Below are positions 5,735-8,108 of a stretch of 8,108 nucleotides of DNA, one piece after another. The stretch spans positions 1 to 8,108 of the forward strand of contig CAZBKO010000103.1 of assembly GCA_964492545.1 (NCBI GenBank), read 5' to 3'. How positions within the stretch are numbered: the first letter of the stretch is position 1; every line of letters starts with the position of its first letter. The notes below the pieces were generated by a model. The model made no database searches and had not been told where the DNA came from. It was given only the letters and a program-made list of their open reading frames with translations. A program made the translations under genes and the position numbers. Source of the stretch: RGIG1934 sp964492545. GTDB lineage: Bacteria; Bacillota; Clostridia; Lachnospirales; Lachnospiraceae.

Positions 5735-6448
5735 ATGGATAACAGTATTGACAGACCTATACTTGAGTGTAGGAACCTTAGTAAGAGTTATGGCATTAAG
5801 AATGCACTTAATGGTATGGATATTACTTTGGAAAAGGGAAAGATTATCGGTCTTTTGGGACCGAACGGAAGTGGCAAGACAACATTTATTAAGATGATTA
5901 ACGGACTTCTAAAGCCGTCATCAGGTGAGATTCTTATAGATGGCAATCCTATTGGATGCGAGAGCAAGAAGATTGTTTCTTACCTGCCAGAGAGAACTTA
6001 TCTTGATAACAATATGAAGGTTAAGGAATTACTTGATTATTTCCAGGATTTTTATACGGATTTTAATCGTGAAAAAGCTCTTGATATGCTTGCCAGACTT
6101 AATATTAATCCTGAGGATAAGCTTAAGACGATGTCCAAGGGAACGAAGGAGAAGGTGCAGCTGATTCTGGTTATGAGCAGAGAGGCAGAGCTATATATTC
6201 TTGATGAGCCAATCGGTGGTGTTGACCCTGCAGCTAGAGAGTATATTCTTAATACGATTATTACAAATTATAATCCAAATGCTTCGCTTATTATTTCTAC
6301 TCATTTGATTAGTGATATTGAGCAGATTCTTGAGGATGTTATATTTATACAGAATGGTAATCTTGTGCTTCATAAGTCGGTTGATGAGATTCGTTCAACA
6401 GAAGGCAAGTCTATAGATGAGTTATTCAGGGAGGTATTCAGATGTTAG
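5735..6448 (+). CDS. ABC transporter ATP-binding protein (YtrB-like)
   Basis: This cytosolic ATPase powers the transporter formed with the next gene product. The frame is open from ATG 5705, and positions below count from there (247 residues). Walker A is GPNGSGKTT (52-60), Walker B LYILDEP (163-169), D-loop GGVD (171-174), and H-loop STH with H200. The signature is the divergent MSKGT (143-147) rather than LSGGQ, and the Q-loop area reads SYLPER without a clear glutamine; both are common in small YtrB-like exporters. The start is uncertain. AAGGAGG (5717-5723), overlapping the GntR stop, is 11 bases before ATG 5735, 2 bases before ATG 5726, and downstream of ATG 5705. I prefer 5735 (237 residues, MDNSIDRPILECRNLSKSY), with 5726 next. 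The 3' end overlaps the permease start by seven bases. Confidence 0.93.
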   Translation: MDNSIDRPILECRNLSKSYGIKNALNGMDITLEKGKIIGLLGPNGSGKTTFIKMINGLLKPSSGEILIDGNPIGCESKKIVSYLPERTYLDNNMKVKELLDYFQDFYTDFNREKALDMLARLNINPEDKLKTMSKGTKEKVQLILVMSREAELYILDEPIGGVDPAAREYILNTIITNYNPNASLIISTHLISDIEQILEDVIFIQNGNLVLHKSVDEIRSTEGKSIDELFREVFRC

Positions 6449-7254
6449 GTAAATTAATTAAGCATGAATTTAAGGCAACATACAAGGCTTTACTTATGAT
6501 ATATGTAGCAGTTATTGGTTTGTCTATCGTTAATGCAATGTCAATGAATGTATATGATGGTGAGAATATGTTTATTGGTTTTGTGCAGGTGCTGCTTATG
6601 ATTGCGTATGTTGTTGGCGCATTGGCAGCAGAGTTTGTTACTATTATTTATTTGATAAGAAGATTTTATAATCATATGTTTAAGGATGAGGGCTATTTGG
6701 CGCATACACTTCCTGTTAAGCCATGGCAGCATCTTGTTGCTAAGTTCATCGTGGATTATGTGTGGGTTGTTCTTAGTACAGTGGTTGTTATGTTCAGTAT
6801 TTTCATATTGTTTGCATGCACAGGCAATTTCCTGGATATCCTGACAGGCATCAGAGAAATCACAAAAATAGTGTTTGATAATGGCAATATACTTTTAATG
6901 ATTCTTGATATGCTGCTCAGCGTATTGGTTTCAAGTGCAGCTCAGATTATGATAATATTTGCAGCAATCTGTGCAGGTCAGTTTTTCGCAGGACACCGCG
7001 TTATCGGAGCATTTGCTTTCTACATGTTGTTTACATTTATTAATCAGACCATTAGTGGAATGTTTACTCTTGCTTTTAATCTTGAGACTACTAAGAAATA
7101 CAATGCTTATTTTGATGGTGCTAATCACATCTACGAGATACCGGCTGCATTCCATGCAGTTATGCTGACGGCAGCAGTGTTATCGGCTGTTATGGGAGTT
7201 GTTTATTTCTTCGTTGCAAAATATGCACTAACTAAAAGATTGAATATTGAGTAA
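6442..7254 (+). CDS. ABC-2-type transporter permease, six helices
   Basis: The 270-residue integral membrane protein is the partner of the ATPase before it. It begins with a short basic amphipathic stretch (MLGKLIKHEFKATYK) and has hydrophobic helices near 15-33, 45-71, 103-126, 148-177, 186-209 and 236-260, ending in a basic tail. The loop KDEGYLAHTLPVKPWQHLVAK (81-101, coupling region) is typical of ABC-2-like permeases in Clostridia. It is shorter than most ABC-2 permeases and has no large extracellular domain. AGGGAGG (6428-6434) lies seven bases upstream, inside the ATPase gene, so translation is coupled. The substrate is unknown; envelope-active antimicrobials or lipid-linked wall intermediates are possibilities only by analogy with Ytr-type systems. 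Confidence 0.9.
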   Translation: MLGKLIKHEFKATYKALLMIYVAVIGLSIVNAMSMNVYDGENMFIGFVQVLLMIAYVVGALAAEFVTIIYLIRRFYNHMFKDEGYLAHTLPVKPWQHLVAKFIVDYVWVVLSTVVVMFSIFILFACTGNFLDILTGIREITKIVFDNGNILLMILDMLLSVLVSSAAQIMIIFAAICAGQFFAGHRVIGAFAFYMLFTFINQTISGMFTLAFNLETTKKYNAYFDGANHIYEIPAAFHAVMLTAAVLSAVMGVVYFFVAKYALTKRLNIE

Positions 7255-7267
7255 ATTGTGGTGAATT

Positions 7268-7981
7268 ATGGCAGGCAAAAGAAAAAATAATCATTTATTT
7301 AAATTGATAATTCTTGTGTTTTCGTTTGTTATTATGGCTATCCTGGCAGTGCATTGTGTACAGGTGTTTACAGGTGGTGGAAAACATGAGTCCGGCGAGG
7401 ATAAGTATGTGGAGGATAAACCGCAGGATTATGATTCGTTTGTATGTATTGATGCGGGTCACGGTGGTAATGACCATGGATCATCTGCTTATGACAGGGA
7501 CGAGAAGTTTGATACTCTCGCCCTTGTTTTGCGCGTTAAGACGGAGCTTAACAAAAGAAATGTTGGTGTTTTTCTAACGCGCCATGATGATTCTTATATT
7601 TCTCCCTCCGAGAGGGTAAGGCTGGCCCAAAATTCAGGGGCTGAGATGCTTGTGTCTATTCACAGAAATGCGTATGAGGGCACGAAGGATATCAGTGGTG
7701 TGGAGGTGTGGATTCACAGCAGTGCCCCTTTGGATGCATCGGGACTTGCAAATCACCTGCTTGCTAATATTTCCAGCGTTGGTGGTATGCCTGATCGTGG
7801 TGTGAAGCTTGGTACTTCGGATAATCCGGCTGAGAATTATACGATTAATACGGCTTCTATTACAAGCTGCATTCTTGAGATGGGATACATGACAAGTGAG
7901 AGTGATAATGCTGCATTTGATGATAATATGGATGCGTATGCGAAGGCAATTGCGGATGCAATATGCGAGTCGCTGCAGTAA
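7268..7981 (+). CDS. N-acetylmuramoyl-L-alanine amidase (Amidase_3), membrane-anchored
   Basis: This zinc enzyme cleaves the bond between MurNAc and L-alanine in peptidoglycan, outside the membrane. Residues 1-9 are basic and 11-35 hydrophobic, forming a signal anchor or signal peptide. A Gly/Glu/Lys/Asp-rich linker (36-56) follows, then the Amidase_3 domain to the C-terminus. The expected active-site residues are present: H65 (DAGHGG), E79 (DEKFDTLAL) and H132 (SIHRNA) as zinc ligands, and E204 (ILEMGYMT) as the catalytic glutamate. At 237 residues it is a minimal CwlD-like enzyme without wall-binding repeats; that similarity does not prove a sporulation role. The start is 13 bases after the permease stop, with GGTGA (7260-7264) upstream, so it is the fourth gene of the GntR-ABC operon and shares its control. 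A terminator overlaps its stop codon. Confidence 0.94.
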   Translation: MAGKRKNNHLFKLIILVFSFVIMAILAVHCVQVFTGGGKHESGEDKYVEDKPQDYDSFVCIDAGHGGNDHGSSAYDRDEKFDTLALVLRVKTELNKRNVGVFLTRHDDSYISPSERVRLAQNSGAEMLVSIHRNAYEGTKDISGVEVWIHSSAPLDASGLANHLLANISSVGGMPDRGVKLGTSDNPAENYTINTASITSCILEMGYMTSESDNAAFDDNMDAYAKAIADAICESLQ

Positions 7982-8023
7982 AAGGTAACGGTATAGCGGG
8001 CTTGCTCGCGCCGTTACCTTTTT
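7980..8023 (+). terminator. Strong intrinsic terminator after the amidase gene
   Basis: AAAGGTAACGG (7981-7991) pairs perfectly with CCGTTACCTTT (8011-8021). Inside it GCGGGC (7996-8001) pairs with GCTCGC (8004-8009) with one G-U pair. A T-tract (8019-8023) follows. The last base of the amidase stop codon is part of the stem. The A-rich 5' arm means it could also work on the - strand. Confidence 0.92.
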
Positions 8024-8108
8024 CTATGCCACTAAGTGAATCCCGCGCAGAACTGGCAATGTCATTAAGATAACGTGACAACAGTTTCCCCATATTTCTA
8101 ATTCAGTT
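8024..8108. other. Unassigned sequence at the right edge
   Basis: No gene, RNA or promoter is convincing in these 85 bases. An imperfect dyad, TGTCA (8060-8064) and TGACA (8076-8080), is present. On the - strand an ATG at 8093 opens a frame whose first residues (MGKLLSRYLNDIASSARDSL) look mildly protein-like, but the ribosome site is weak and the frame runs through the terminator and into the amidase gene. Confidence 0.4.

Noticed and set aside
7340..7360. Lipoprotein signal in the amidase (AVHC at residues 27-30)
   Set aside because: Histidine at the -1 position does not fit the lipobox, which needs a small residue; a simple signal anchor is more likely.
1..8108. CRISPR arrays, tRNA, rRNA, insertion-sequence ends
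   Set aside because: No regularly spaced repeats, cloverleaf-like sequence, transposase motifs or target-site duplications were seen on either strand.

Overview
The window looks like a chromosomal segment of a low-to-moderate-GC Firmicute, most likely a Clostridia/Lachnospiraceae gut-type bacterium. The pointers are strong AGGAGG-type ribosome binding sites, AT-leaning codons, a DUF951 protein, a YtrA-type GntR/ABC cassette, and a multidomain REC-GGDEF-EAL protein of the kind common in that family. Genus and species are inference. All convincing genes are on the + strand, and no intergenic gap exceeds about 110 bases.

Region A (1-1496): the probable 3' end of an unidentified gene, a perfect 11-bp inverted repeat, then a polytopic membrane protein of unknown function with a cytosolic-looking N-terminal domain.

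Region B (1525-5063): a sigma-A-like promoter drives a signalling operon. Its first gene encodes REC-GGDEF(degenerate)-EAL-PAS-REC, is followed by a stand-alone HPt phosphotransfer protein, and then by a zinc-ribbon membrane protein with a DUF4870-like core. The operon ends at a strong intrinsic terminator. The first gene carries an apparent one-base deletion near 1688-1691 that separates the first 30 or so receiver residues from the rest. The early stop overlaps an internal ATG (TAATG at 1727-1731), so reinitiation could still yield an 802-residue protein without the receiver's acidic pocket. The EAL residues are intact while the GGDEF signature is degraded, so the expected activity is c-di-GMP hydrolysis, controlled by phosphorylation through receivers and HPt.

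Region C (5090-5296): a small DUF951 gene. A possible promoter for it lies inside the loop of the preceding terminator.

Region D (5286-8023): an operon under a TTGACA/TATTAC promoter whose -10 lies in a 34-base near-perfect palindrome, the likely operator of the first gene. Gene order is YtrA-type GntR repressor, ABC ATPase, six-helix ABC permease, then a membrane-anchored N-acetylmuramoyl-L-alanine amidase, closed by a strong terminator. The genes overlap or nearly touch. Together they suggest a self-regulated cell-envelope response unit with a peptidoglycan hydrolase attached. The last 85 bases (8024-8108) hold no gene I can support.

Nothing here is clearly a wholly new system. The most notable points are the broken but possibly rescued c-di-GMP/phosphorelay protein with its HPt and zinc-ribbon partners, and the amidase fused by operon to a YtrA-type transporter.
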